NCBI RefSeq assembly: GCF_016545825.1 | Contig: NC_052622.1 | Span: 5,151,001 to 5,215,000 of the forward strand | Reading direction: 5' to 3' | DNA length: 64,000 bases | Source of the DNA: Eucalyptus grandis | Taxonomy: Eukaryota; Streptophyta; Magnoliopsida; Myrtales; Myrtaceae | Shown: positions 31,605 to 43,182 of the stretch, in pieces | How the letters are laid out: every line of letters starts with the position of its first letter | How positions within the stretch are numbered: the first letter of the stretch is position 1 | The notes under the pieces: generated by a model | What the model was told of the DNA's origin: nothing | Database searches by the model: none | What the model saw: only the letters and a program-made list of their open reading frames with translations | Made by a program: the position numbers and the translations under genes

Positions 31605-32778
31605 GGGATATGTTCAGCAGAAGTCCTAAAACTTGTCAAGGAAGTGCAATTGAGTCCTAAAACTTACAAAAAGTGCAATCAAGTCCTAAAACTTGTCAAG
31701 TTGGTTCAATTAAGTCCTAAAATTAACACCGTTAAGAAAGTTAACGGAATTGCCGACGTCGCGTTGACGTGGCGCTGACATAATATTTTTAATGAATTTT
31801 TTATTATATATATGGCTTTTTAAATTTATTTTTATTCAAAATATTTAAAAATTAGATTAAAAAACTAAAAAGATAAAGATAAATTTATTTTAAAAATAAA
31901 ACTATTAAAAAAAAGCTGCCGGTAGAGCTTCCGCCGCCGCCCATCGCCGGAGGGGCCAACAACGGCGCCGGGATGGGCCGGTGACGGTCGCCGGCCTGGG
32001 CGGGTGGCCGGTCTTCACCCGCCCTAGGTGAGGCCTCACCGCCCTCGCTTGGGGTCGGCGATGCTCGCCCAGATCTGGGCGCCGAGCAACCGAACCTCAT
32101 GGTCCTCCTCCTCCTCGGCCTCGCCATTCTCGTCGTCGTCGGTGGCGGGGGCGGCGTCGTCCTCGTCGGCGGAGCTGGTGGAGCGGGCGACGGCCTCGAG
32201 CTCCTCCTCGTCCTCCTCGTTGGCCGGCTCATCGAGCTGCGGCTGCTCCTCGCCCTCGGACCCGTCCGATAGGGCCTCGTCGGACGACGCTTGCTCTCCC
32301 GGATCCGGGCGAGCATCGCCGACCCTGCCGATGGTCGCCGGCCCCCGCGAGGGCCGGCGCCCAGATTTGGGCGTCCTCGCCCGACCTGGCGGGGGTAGCC
32401 GGCCCTCACCTGGGCCGAAGAGACCTCGCCGGCGAGGGTTGGCCACCCCGCCCAGGGTCGGCGACCATAGCCGTCCCCCGGCGGCCGTCGCCGCCCCTCC
32501 GGCGATGGGCGGCGGCGGAAGGTCCACCGGCAGTCTTTTTTTTTTTAATAGTTTTGTTTTTTAAAATAAATTTAGCTTTTCCTTTTTAATTTTTTTATCT
32601 TATTTTTAAAGATTTTGAATAAAAATAATTTTAAAAATCCATATATATAATAAAAATTCATTTAAAATATTATTTCAGCGCCACGTCAATAATTTCGTTA
32701 ACTTTCTTGATGGTGTTAACTTTAGGACTTAATTAAACCAACTTGAAAAGTTTTAGGACTTTTTGCTGAACATATCCC
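31605..32778. mobile_element. Mutator-like (Pack-MULE type) element
   Basis: The ends are long inverted repeats of roughly 330 bp: GGGATATGTTCAGCAGAAGT at the left and the reverse complement GGGATATGTTCAGCAAAAAG at the right. A 9-bp duplication, TAAATTAAA, lies on both sides (31596-31604 and 32779-32787), the size typical of Mutator elements. The left end carries an extra tandem block of AGTCCTAAAACTT. The 600-bp GC-rich centre contains an apparent gene fragment (32096-32293) and no transposase, so the element is non-autonomous. Confidence 0.9.
32096..32293 (-). pseudogene. Captured acidic segment resembling the ISWI (CHR11/CHR17) N-terminus
   Basis: Inside the Mutator-like element a minus frame (163 codons, 32036-32527) has Gly/Pro/Arg-rich ends from the element. 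Its middle reads SSDEALSDGSEGEEQ and EEDEEELEAVARSTSSADED, followed by more acidic residues. Plant ISWI remodelers start with an acidic stretch containing EEELEAVAR, so this looks like captured first-exon sequence. Low complexity makes the match less certain, and the ISWI ATPase region is absent. Whether it is transcribed cannot be told. Confidence 0.5.
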
Positions 32779-32787
32779 TAAATTAAA

Positions 32788-33083
32788 AAAAAAAAAGAAG
32801 CTACAAGTAGGCGAGGCTCAAAATCACTTACACATTCATAAAACGAAACTTTCTCATCGGGTAATACTTGTTGTCGGGCATAGACGGGCATACTCTTTTT
32901 AGCTTATTCACAAGTACCAACAAAAATATGCAATTAAAGTATTGATGAGGGTCAAAGGATATTATTAATAGAAATCCTACATTAATTTTACCTAACAAAA
33001 AGATGTTTAAATTGCAGATATCTTAAATTTCTATCTCTTTTTTTTTTTTCATCTGATTTATATATTTATTTATTTTAATTTAA
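32788..33083. other. Intergenic, duplicated at 51120-51330
   Basis: Phrases such as ACTCTTTTTAGCTTATTCAC and CAATTAAAGTATTGATGAGG recur with changes at 51147-51210. This is the left half of a segment whose right half continues after the LINE at 44833. No gene. Confidence 0.6.
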
Positions 33084-33100
33084 AAGATGTAACCTATCAT
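33084..33100. repeat. Left target-site duplication of the LINE
   Basis: AAGATGTAACCTATCAT here and again at 44816-44832, directly flanking the LINE. The length (17 bp) fits L1-type target-primed insertion. Confidence 0.9.
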
Positions 33101-33459
33101 ATGGAATCTCAAGTTTACAATTACTTATTCTCGTCTTGTCGAGTTTCTCTCTACCACAGGGTAGTTTTCTTCTTCCTTTAAACCCTTTCTTTCTCAGTCT
33201 CGACACCTCTGTTTCAGCCATGAAAGTCTCCTCTCTTCCTCATCTACTTCGTCTCTTGAATTTTCTACTCATCTCGAGTACCCTCATTCGGTCCCTTAAC
33301 CCAGCTTTCTCCTTCCTTTTGCATGTCTTCTTCCTCGGCTTTTCGTCTGTCGAATTTCTTTTCCTTCCGCCTTACGGGGTCTTTGGGTTTTTCGGTTTGC
33401 ATGTCACAATTTTCTTCATCTCGACCTCGGTCTTTTGAGGCGACATCCTAACTTTGGTC

Positions 33460-34592
33460 ATGGCTCGCGAAGGAGATCCTGATGCATCTCGAGTTGCTGC
33501 ACTCTGTCAACAATTGGGTAGATTATGTTCTGAACAACAGATTGAAGAATGGCATGTCGAGCCCTCACCTGAAGCTGCCGAGGAGTGCAAGTTAACTTTA
33601 ATTGGTAAAATCCCTTCCAATCCTTCTTTCAATTTTCAAGCTTTTCAAACAGTCTTGAAGAGGGCTTGGAGGACGGAGTAAGTTGATATTCTGTAGAGGA
33701 AAGCGTGAACTTATTTAGCGAAATTCAGGTCTCAATCAGAAAAACAGAGAATTCTAGAAACCGAACCTTGGCAATTCTCGGGTCATCTCATTAATTTCAA
33801 ACCTTGGGTTGCAAACACCCCTTTGCATTGTTATGATTTCTCCACCTGCGCGTTCTGGGTCCAGGTGGTAGGTCTGCCCTTGGAATGTTGTACAGACAAT
33901 ATGATTCGCAAGGCCGTTAGTACTGTGGGTAATGTTCTGCAAATGAAGTCTGATTTTATAACTGGTTCCACCCTGCGTGTAGGCCGTGCAAGAGTTGAAT
34001 TGGCTTTATCAGAACCTTTGAAGACAGTAGATTAATCAAATTCAAAAATAGAACTTTTTGGCTGGATTTCAGGTATGAATGGTTACCACACTACTGTTAC
34101 TCATGTGGCAGATTGGGACATTATACAGACTCCTGCCCTTTGGTACCTTTTAAGGAGAATATGTTTTCTGACTCTGAAAAAACTCCTTCTGGACCCTAGC
34201 TAAAAGCAGAAGTTCAGCAATATAGCCCCTATTGGCAATTCTATTATGATCGATCAGATGTGGATGAGGATTAGGAGGAAACAATACCTGAATCGCCTCC
34301 CACCAAAGCTCAACCTTTCCCCCTTCTACCACCACCTGCCCCCAAAGCAACTGTTCCTCCTCAGCAGGCTATTTCTATTATTCCGAGGGATTGCAATGCT
34401 ATACCAGGCCTTGTTTCTTTGACTCGCCACAATATGACTACTGCTCTAATCCCGGCTGAAGAGAAGCTAAAAGGAGTGCAAGTGCAGTCCTCAGTTCCTC
34501 AGGCCAAGAAAGGAAAAGGCGTTTGTCAGAGTATTAAAATTGGCCCTGTTAAGAAACCAAGACGCTATACTCCATATGACATACCTGGTGTT
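33460..34592 (+). pseudogene. LINE ORF1 (DUF4283 and zinc knuckle), ends beyond the inserted LTR
   Basis: Starts MAREGDPDASRVAALCQQLG. The nucleic-acid-binding DUF4283 fold includes LTLIGKIPSNPSFNFQAFQ and, after a stop near 33679, FKPWVANTPLHCYDF, CAFWVQVVGLPLECC and GRARVELALSEPLKTVD. Next is the CCHC knuckle YCYSCGRLGHYTDSCP (about 34096-34143), then a Pro/Lys-rich tail. The frame is cut at 34592 by the solo LTR and its last 37 codons resume at 40545-40658 (MPILEVGEDGSWASVAGPKQ, stop TGA). ORF1 binds LINE RNA in related elements. Stops at about 33679, 34033 and 34197 disable it. Confidence 0.82.
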
Positions 34593-35474
34593 TGTCACGC
34601 CCCATCCTCGGGCACGCACACATCCTTTTACTTGGTCGAGTTTAAAATGCGATATCACAAGACTATGTATCATCGACCCTTTCATTCATTAAGCACATGC
34701 GGAAGCAGTTATAAATCCCCAGACAATAAAACAATGGGATAAAAAAGCAGGTCATATTTTTCATATTGAAATTTACAACCAAACCTTTATACATGGCATT
34801 AGACAGAGCACTTCACAAACTATTCACAACTTCAAAGTCTCACTCTATCTACACATAAACAACAAGGGTTCACAAAGAGATGGGATTTCAATCCTCATCT
34901 GGGTCATACTCAGTATCATCCTAATCCTTCTTTGACTCCTCTTCACTCAGATCATTCTCTTCCTCAGTTTCACCTCAGAGTTCTCCTTCTCAGATTCCTC
35001 CTCCTCAGCTCCTCATCGAGGTCCTGAAATGTTTTCCCCAAACTGGGATGAGACTATGTCTTAGCGAATTCTACCCCACTAAGACTCGATTAGGAAACCA
35101 ATACGCTAACTGGGCTGTCTATGCACACACGGGTCAGAGGACTTACCTTGGCCTCAGATTCCACCTGCATATTAGCACAGTTCAATAGGCACCCAAACAA
35201 TAACATCACAGATCGATATCTCGATCAATCGACCCAGTCGATCACACGCCAACAAGACCACTCACGATCAACTCCATTCAATCAATCAATTCACAACATC
35301 ATATCAAAACAATGATCAATTGACCTAGTCGATTACATGTCAACGATGACTCTTCCCCGGCCAATTCAGATCAATTAGTCAATCCATGACAAACGAATCA
35401 AATAATATCCGTAATTCCATATATACTCGATAATTAATCTCAACATTCCAATTCAACATTCCCACTCAAATATA

Positions 35475-35890
35475 GGTTCAAGGCGCTAGAGGTGACCCCA
35501 ACACAAAGTCTCGTCATCGTGCGGTACTTAGTCCTTGACCACAAATAACAATAGTATGAAGCGCTAGTGGTAACTCACACGAAGTCTCGCTATCGTGTAG
35601 TACTTAATCATTCACTACAAAATGCAATAGCATAAGGCGCTAGAGGTAACTCACACGAAGTCTCGCTATCGTGTAGTACTTAGTCCTTCATTACAAAAGC
35701 AATAGTATAAGGCGCTAGAGGTAACTCACACGAGACGTAGCACTTAGCCCTTCACTATGCATATCAATACTGTAAGGCGCTAGAGGTAATTCCCATGCGA
35801 CTCAGGTCGCCATGTAACTACAATAAGCAATGGTATAAGGCACTAGAGGTAGCTCACACGAAATCTTCTACTTGTGTAGTACTTAGTCCT
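35475..35890. repeat. Tandem array in the solo LTR, about 75-bp unit
   Basis: About six units contain AAGGCGCTAGAGGTAACTCA, TCGCTATCGTGTAGTACTTA and a CAATAGTATAAGGCG-like link. The array sits at the same place in the LTR as the 88-bp GGCGCCG array of the Gypsy element at 2589-13301, but the repeated sequence is different apart from GGCGC. Confidence 0.85.
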
Positions 35891-38639
35891 TTACCTACTC
35901 ATGATCCATTGGTTTCCCTCAACATAACACACATCACATTAACTTCTAATAATCATCTTGTTTCAACTATAAGCCAAAACACGATTAATCCCTCACGGCC
36001 CAATGACATTGTGCCTCGCACTTAACTTCCTCAACTAAAGTAATGTCTTGGCCTCATTTCTTCATATTAGAAATATCCAATAAAATATCGTGCGTGGGCA
36101 CACGGCTAGCCTTAGCCAAAATCTAATATTTTCCCTTCCATAACTCCCACATTTTCCATAGTCCGCTCAAATAGTTTTGGCAATATCAACCGATACCTGG
36201 TTATTTTTCAATTAATAACCGATGATTTTCCAATTAAAGAATAATTCCCATCCTTCGCAAATAATTCAATTCAACACAAAATAAAGCTCCATTAAATAAA
36301 CGTACTTCACCACGATGATCGTCATGAAATTTCGGTCATCGACTAACCCGACCTTAATTTCCGAAAATAAATAAATAAATAATTAATTAATTTCGAAAAT
36401 TTATAATTAATTACAATAAATCCAATTTAGCTCAAATTAAAGCCCAATTAAATAAACGGGCTACACCACGATCATCAGCATAAAAATTCGGCCACTAGCC
36501 ATCCAAGTTCAATTTCCGGAGAATAAATAATTAAATAATTAATTTCGAAAATTAATATTTAAATACAAGAAATTCAATTTAACTTAAAATAAAGCCCGAT
36601 TAAATAAACGGAATTTGCCACGGTCATCAGCATAATATTCCGGTCACTTTGGCCATCACTATTGATTTTTCGGAAAATAAATAATTAATTAATTAATTTC
36701 AAAAAATAATATTTAAATGCCAAAAATTCCACTTAGGCTCGAATAATCAAATTGAAGCCCGATTAGGGTTGGAATTCGAGACACTTCCAATAAATAGTAG
36801 ACTATGTCTACTTGCTAATTGCACAATCAATTTGTGTAATTCGCATCACAATTGGCTAATAAACACTAATCCATACTAATCTAACAACCTAAACCTAATT
36901 AATTAAAAATAATCAACCCTCAAGTATCATTAGTCTACTAAGAGAGGATTAGTGAGATTACTCATCGGTATTGCACGCAAAACGTATCAATCCGACGGGG
37001 ACGAAACGAGGAACGATTCTTCCCAAAGCACGGCTTGGGTTCGGGACCCAGAAACAGCCCAAAAGCGGGCTCGAACCAGCTGGAAACCCACACGGTGGGT
37101 TGCTGTTTTTGCTGCAAAACAGAGAGGAAGTGAGTTGGTTGGGGGCAGCAAGGGGTCGGGAAGGTAGGTGGCGGCTTGGCGAGGCCGAGCGGTGGCCCAC
37201 GGTGGCCGGAGGTGGCCGGACAGGGGCGGAACCGAGCTGAACAGAGGCCGAACGGCCTGGACGGCGCACGGCGGGGATGACGAGGCGCGAAGGGGCGGCG
37301 GCGGAGCGCACGGCGTGCGCGGGCGTGCGGTGCGGGCGGCGGAACGAGCGGTGACGACGAGCTGTAGCTTCTGCTTTCTATCTTCGGGTTCCGCTCGATT
37401 GCACGAAGAAGAAGAAAGGAGGGGCTCGGTCACGTGGGAGAGAATGGAGGAGAAGAGAGAGGAGAGAGAAGAAGGGTGCGCATGGAAACACTTCTGTTCT
37501 TTTTTTGTTCCTGGAAGAGAAATAAAAAAAAATGTTTATGTTCCAGGGAACAGTTTTTGAACAAAAGAACGCGTTTGGTATGTGTAAAAAAAACTGTTCT
37601 TGGAATAAAAAAGAACAGAAATACATTTGATAACTCAGTCAATTTCTGTTCCTAGAATAGAAAAAGAACAGAAACACGTTTGGTAAACGACAAAAAAATT
37701 TCTGTTCTAAATTAAAAAAAAACCTTTTCTTTAATAAATTTTAAAATTGATATTGAATTCTCATTCTTATGAAATGCTCATTAATTTTATTTTGTTTATG
37801 GTTAGTGAAGACAAACATTTTTAACATGGTCATATGGCATATTTCGTAGAAAATTTTGTAATTAAAGTTTGTATTAAATTTTTCAAGTTCTTTTTTTTTT
37901 ATTTTTTAGTTTTAAAGCATATAAACTTGATATTGATTTCTCATTCTCATTAAATGCTTATCAATTTAATTTTGAAAATGGTGAGTGAAGAAAATATTTT
38001 CAACATGGTCATATGTGCGCCCTTAAACGAAAATACCAGGTCTGCATTGCCATCGGCTATGGCTTTCATACCGAGCTCTCTTGTGAACTCTCCACTACAA
38101 ATAAAAGTGCCCTAATAAGCCAGTCTCCAAGCCCTCATCAACTGGATGTATCAATTTGTGTTTTAGTGGTCAAAAACTTATTTTGCGATAAATTTATCAC
38201 ATTTTCCGTGGCGTCAACTCTTTCTCTTGTGATATAGTATACATCTCCATCAAATTCACCTCACACAACACCACATGCCGTAAGACAAAATGCGCGAAAG
38301 AGCTGCTCATGCAGGCAGCCGAACCGCAGTTGCGATTCAATGGCTGTACGCAGGAGGAATAGACAGGGACTCAGATTGTCGCAAACACACACCAACTTGT
38401 GCGCCCGCTTTCGTTAAGCAGTAACTAATGTTTGTCCGGCCTAAAAGAGCCATCACATTACAAGTGGTTACAAATGAAATTATACACATGATAAATTTTG
38501 CCAGAAAGGAAGAACTTATCGCGAACAAAATGTGTGCCGATTCTTGCTATGATTGATTTGGTCAACCACACCCCCTGAAGACAAAAATGTACAGGCTCTC
38601 ACATTCTTCTAGTGTTCTTGTTTCTTGATTTGTCTGATT

Positions 38640-38912
38640 TACACTCCGGATGACGATGTCCGGTTTATTCTGTGCGCCCAATTTTGGAGCGGTGGGTTTA
38701 GCTCCTCAGATTCTACTGGACGATAAAGGCTTGGCAGTGGTGGTAGGCGGAGGAGCGGCTATGGCAGCCCATGGATCGTCATCTATTGTTACGGCAGGTT
38801 TTACAGTCAGGTTTTGAGGCGCTCTTTGGAACCGGTGCCGCTATGGATCCCCACAAATCATCATCTTAATCTTTGGTGACTTTCACTGCACTCTTTGGCC
38901 TCAAAATCGTCA
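38640..38912 (-). pseudogene. Captured 3' part of a SCY1-like (SCYL2-type) gene
   Basis: Read on the minus strand, one frame gives PKSAVKVTKD, then after a stop DDDLWGSIAAPVPKSASKP. After a one-base shift, IDDDPWAAIAAPPPTTTAKP is followed by LSSSRI, a stop, GAKPTAPKLGAQ. The C-terminus of plant SCY1-like pseudokinases (cytoplasmic tRNA export/clathrin-associated SCYL2 type) carries these DDDPWAAIAAP and GAKPAAPKLGAQ motifs. A TTCTCAG acceptor-like site lies before it near 38917, so intron DNA seems to have been taken too. The segment from about 38500 to 38640 may be the gene's 3' untranslated region. It is non-functional. Confidence 0.7.
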
Positions 38913-39289
38913 CTGAGAATCAAAATTAAAATACTTAAGCCTGCCGGATGTATCGGCAGCAAATAGCATTAATCAAAATCAAAATGCAAGAGAGTTGTTA
39001 ATTGCAGTAAAATTTCATTTCTAACAACAATCCTTCGACATTAAAGGACCAAAAGATGATTACTACCACGACCTCTTAACATGAATACACTGTAACTGGC
39101 CCTCACACACACACACACACACATATTCATGTGATTCAGAACCAATTATCCAGAACAGCAACTCATTCTATAATATTCTAGTTACTATTGAAGATCGCAT
39201 ACTCACTGGACATTACAGCTACCGGAAACAAATATAACGATTTGAAATGAATTTTTCAAACAGAAGATAGCATTTTGGACTAAAAAACT

Positions 39290-39480
39290 ATCTAATGCAG
39301 CTCGAGCTGCAGCTCACTGGAGCTGCTGCTCAAGTAGCTCGCTCGAGATGCTGCTCGAGCTGCAGCTCGCTCGAGCAGCTGTAGCTCGCTGGAGCTGCTG
39401 CTCGAGCTCGAGTTGCAGCTCGAGCAGCTCACTCGAGCTGGCAGAGCTCGCTCGAGAGCAAGCAGCCGTCCCGGATCTGC
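39290..39480. repeat. GAGCTC/CAGCTG palindrome-rich block
   Basis: Dense, irregular repetition of CTCGAGCTGCAGCTCG and GGAGCTGCTGCTCGAG units, each nearly self-complementary, so the strand can form many hairpins. It opens a Ser/Leu-rich frame on the minus strand (39292-39708) that is an artefact of composition. Confidence 0.8.
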
Positions 39481-40654
39481 GGCGGATCCGGGCGAGCGAG
39501 CTGTCCTAGATCTGTCGTCGGCAGCCTCAAGCGAGCGTCCCGGATCTACCGCTGAAGCCCATCGTTGACCGGAGAAGGAGGAGCACCAGAAACGTGCACT
39601 GGATTCGGAAGCTTCAGCCGGTGAGTTGCCCGAGTGAGGAGTCGCCGGAGAGTCAGCCGAGTGGGAGCTGCCGGAGAGATGAGAGAGACGCCAGAAAAGG
39701 GAGAGCACGAGAACGAAGCTTCAGCCGAGAGCACGAGCACGCACAAAGGAGAAGCTTCAGCCGGTGTGTTCTTTTTGCTCCAATTTTGTTCCGGTTTTGT
39801 TTTTTGTTCTTTTCGTTTTTGTTCTTTTTTGCCTTCGAAGAAGTGTTTCTTTCTCCGAAACAACTTTTTGTGTTTCTTTTTTTGCTCCAATTTTGTTCCG
39901 AGAACAAAAAAAAAAAAAGAACAGAAACGCAACCAAATGCGTTTCTGTTCTTTTGTTCCCTGAACAAAATCCGTACAAAAGTGTTCCAAACGTTTTTTTG
40001 GAGAAAGAAAGAGAGAAAGAGAGAGAAAAGTGAGTCGGTGGGGAGGGAAAGAATTCGCACGAGGGGGGAAAGGGATAGAAAGAGAAAAGAGAGAGAGAAA
40101 AGGAAGAGAGAGGGAGAGGAAAGAAATAAAATAATATAACACCACATGGTCTTATTTTTTCTTTTCTTTTCTCTTTCCCTTTCTATTTTCGTTTGATCTT
40201 CAATTTTTCCTCCAATAATTTCTTTCTTGAAATTTTGGACTCGTCAATAATTTGACGAACGATGAGACAAGATCCTAAAAATGAATTATGACACGCTCGA
40301 ATATTCGATTCCCGAAATCGAATTCAATTTCCTGGTTATAATCGATCAAACATGATTTTAGTCCAATCCAACAAATTAGGTAGCTTTTAGGGATTTTACC
40401 GCGGATACATCCCTTAACGGCTTCACCCAATAGGTTAGTTAACTCGTGAGTGATCAGCTCAGAGAAAAAGGACCATAGGCACGTTGACGAAATGCCCATT
40501 TCACTTTATCGAAATGGGGTCGAATTTCAGGATGTCACAGTGTTAATCCGGCAAATTATGATGATTCTCTATTGCTAGACATGCCAATCTTAGAGGTGGG
40601 TGAGGATGGATCATGGGCGTCGGTGGCTGGCCCTAAACAGCCACTTGGTCATAG

Positions 40655-41369
40655 ATGAAACTCATTAGTTGGAACTGTCAGGGTTTGGATAATCCCCTGA
40701 TAGTCCAAGCTTTAAAAGCCCTTGTGGCTAAGGAAAAGCCCGACATGTTATTTTTGATGGAAACGAAGAATTGCGATGAGGTTTTGATTCGCTTGAAACG
40801 TACCTTGCATTTTTTGCACCTTCAAGTGTTCAGTCCTGTTGGTTTAGTAGGTGGTTTGGCCCTTTTTTGGAATGATGGCCTGCGGTTGACAGATATCACC
40901 TCCACTCCTCATCTTTATGACTTTATCTATCAGTATATCTCGGAGGACAGAACCATGAGGATCACTTGTCTTCATGCCCCTGCTGTTTTTCAAGCGCGTT
41001 AGCATATTTGGCAAACTTTGTGGCAATTTAGCAATCATAATGTCTTACCTTGGGTATGCATAGGTGATTTTAACGAAATTCTTAATCATTGGGAGAAAAT
41101 GGGGTCTAGGCCTGTTGACTCTTACCGTATGTCTTCATTTCGAGCTGTCCTATTGCTACTTGTTGGATCTTCCCACTCACGGCTGTGCTTTCACATGGAT
41201 GAACAACCGAGATGGGGATGCTTTAGTGAAGGAGCGTCTTGACAGGGCATTATGCAATATTGAATGGCATGTGACCTTCCCTAATGCACAAGTGTTTGCT
41301 CTTCCTGCTGTAGGCTCTGATCACAGTCCAATAGTGTTAGATTCTATAGCCTGTGTTGTTCGAAGATAG
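40655..41369 (+). pseudogene. LINE ORF2, endonuclease domain
   Basis: Starts MKLISWNCQGLDNPLIVQAL, followed by MLFLMETK, VGLVGGLALFW, WVCIGDFNEIL and, after a frame change, FTWMNNRDGDALVKERLDRA and VGSDHSPIVLDS. These are the active-site blocks of the L1 apurinic-type endonuclease that nicks target DNA. The ATG overlaps the ORF1 stop as ATGA (40655-40658). A TAG at about 41000 and frameshifts break the domain. Confidence 0.88.
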
Positions 41370-43182
41370 AGGCGTTTTACCTTTGAAGCTTTTTGGAATC
41401 AAGATGCTGAGTGTAGATTAGTTATTGACAACTCCTGGCACTCTGTTTCGGTGCAGGATTCCACTCTCTTGGTTAAGCTTCGAGTAGTTGCTGTTGCTTT
41501 GTCCCGTTGTAGTCGTAAGAAATTCTCGCACAACAAGCAACATGCGACAGAATTAGAGCATCAGTTGGAAATACTGACAAATTAGCACAATACTTCCTTG
41601 GATCAATCACAGGTCAGAACTTTAAAAGAGGAGCTTCAAAAAGTTTGGCAGAGGGAAGAACAATTTTGGGCGATGCGTTCTCGGATAAATTGGTTAAAAT
41701 GGGGAGATCGCAATACTAGATTCTTTCATGCTACCACAATCCAAAGACGACAATGAAACTGTATTAATTTGTTGCGTGATGAAAGTCAGGTATGCGTTTG
41801 GGAGCCTGGCAAGCTAAAGGAGATGACTACCAATTACTTTTCACAGCTCTATACCACTTTAGGCCCTCGCTGTTATAAACAGATTTTAGAGCAGTGTCCG
41901 CAGGTGGTCACTTCAGATATGAACGAAACTCTTATATCACAAGTGACACTTGAAGAAGTTAAAGAAGCTACATTTCAATTAGGTGTCTCAAAAGCCCCAG
42001 GTCCGGATGGTTTGAACGGATTATTTTATCAATCTCATTGGGATGTTTTTAAAGTGGATATATTTCAAGCAGTCTAGCAGTTCTTTCATTCTGGCTTATT
42101 ACCTTCTGAGTTAAATCGAACTACTATTACTTTGATTCCCAAAATCCCAAACCCAAAAAACTTAGATCAATATCGCCCCATTAGCTTGTGCAACTTTGCT
42201 TATAAGATTATATCTAAAGTGCTTGCTAACAGGTTAAAACCTATGCTGCCAACCTTAATTTATGAGGAACAATGTGCATTTGTGGGCGGCAAGCAAATTC
42301 AAGACAATGTTTTATTAGTCCAGGAAGTTATTCATCAGCTTAAGTCAAGAAGAAGGAAGTGTCATTTTCAAGCTGTTCTTAAATTGGATATGCAGAAAGT
42401 GTATGACCGTGTTGAATGGGATTTTCTCAAGGATTATTTACTCAGATTAGGATTCCATTCCCACTGGGTCCAATTAGTTATGCAGTGCATCTTAACAACA
42501 ACATTATGCGTTAAAATGAATGGTGATTATTTGCAGAATTTTCATCCCATTAGAGGGCTTCGACAGGGAGATCCTTTATCCCCTTATTTGTTTATTCTCA
42601 TAGCCAATCTATTATCCTTTCTAATCCAGAATGCTATCGACATGGGTTTTCTCAAGGGAATTAAGTTGAATCAATTGTGTCCTACTTTATCACATCTATT
42701 TTTTGCTGATGATACTGTGTTTTTTCTTGATGGTACCTTGATGTAATGCCAAAATCTTTCTAATATGTTAAACTAGTATTGTCTGGCCACTGGACAAACT
42801 ATTAACCACAATAAATCTAGTGTTTTTTTTCAGCCCATCTTGTCCTATCTCTCTACAGGAAAACTTGGCTCGCAAATTAAGGGCAACTGTTTTACAGAGA
42901 TGTGGTAAGTATTTAGGAATACCTACTAATTGGAGATGCTCTAAAAAATATATGTTTTCTTGGCTTATGAGTAGAATTCAGTCAAAATTGGAGGGATGGA
43001 AGGAGAAACTGATATCTAAGGGTGGGAAGGAAATTTTGCTTAAGACTGTGATTCAAGCTATTCCCCAATATGCCATGTCTGTTTTCAAAATTCCTATTTC
43101 ATTATGCAAAGCTATAGAACAACGTATGACTAAATTCTGGTGGACAACAATGATACAAGCAAGTCTAGGATTCATTGGCTAA
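41370..43182 (+). pseudogene. LINE ORF2, reverse transcriptase domain
   Basis: The connector (WAMRSRINWLKWGDRNTRFF region) leads to SKAPGPDGLNGLFYQSHWDV, IPNPKNLDQYRPISLCNFAY, KIISKVLANRLK, FVGGKQIQDNVLLVQEVIH, KLDMQKVYDRVEWDFL (usual DMSKAYDRVEW), IRGLRQGDPLSPYLFIL and the catalytic FADD in LSHLFFADDTVFF. A stop follows at about 42744, and the thumb continues as YLGIPTN and SKGGKEILLKTVIQAIP. The central part from 42132 to 42746 is fully open. The domain copies LINE RNA at the nicked site. Confidence 0.92.

Larger units (their letters stand above)
37480..39995. mobile_element. TIR DNA transposon with captured gene sequence, nested in the solo LTR
   Basis: The LTR match breaks at about 37480 and resumes at about 39995. 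The two inner ends are imperfect inverted repeats: GGAAACACTTCTGTTCTTTT at the left and, reversed, GGAACACTTTTGTACGG at the right. Both sides contain clusters of AACAGAAACACGTTTGGTA-like motifs. The inside holds a SCY1-like gene fragment and a GAGCTC-rich block. No transposase is seen. The target duplication is hidden in the purine-rich surroundings, so the superfamily (Mutator or hAT) is open. Confidence 0.7.
34593..40539 (-). mobile_element. Solo LTR of a related Gypsy family, nested in the LINE
   Basis: Starts TGTCACGCCCCATCCTCGGG and ends TTTCAGGATGTCACA, like the LTRs at 2589-5802. The 5-bp duplication GTGTT is exact on both sides (34588-34592 and 40540-40544). The same landmarks follow in order: left block with CATGCGGAAGC, tandem array, AT-rich middle, GC-rich block with CGAGGAACGATTCTTCCCAA, purine-rich part and terminal 350 bp. 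The purine-rich part is interrupted by a roughly 2.5 kb transposon. No internal genes, primer site or second LTR are present, so it arose by LTR-LTR recombination. Confidence 0.93.

Noticed and set aside
31885..32564. 174- and 178-codon frames on both strands of the Mutator-like element
   Set aside because: Only the minus-frame middle (32096-32293) resembles a known protein. The remaining parts come from GC-rich inverted-repeat sequence.
35475..35890. Possible CRISPR-like array
   Set aside because: About 75-bp units repeat as a whole with no constant-repeat/variable-spacer pattern, and this is a plant LTR.
36952..37560. Frames of 117-148 codons in the solo LTR
   Set aside because: Same GC-rich LTR block as above in a third copy, and the reading frames are not conserved.
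39546..40147. Frames of 160-200 codons on both strands
   Set aside because: Driven by purine/pyrimidine-rich tracts at the transposon end and LTR. The peptides are Lys/Glu/Arg or Phe/Leu/Ser runs without motifs.
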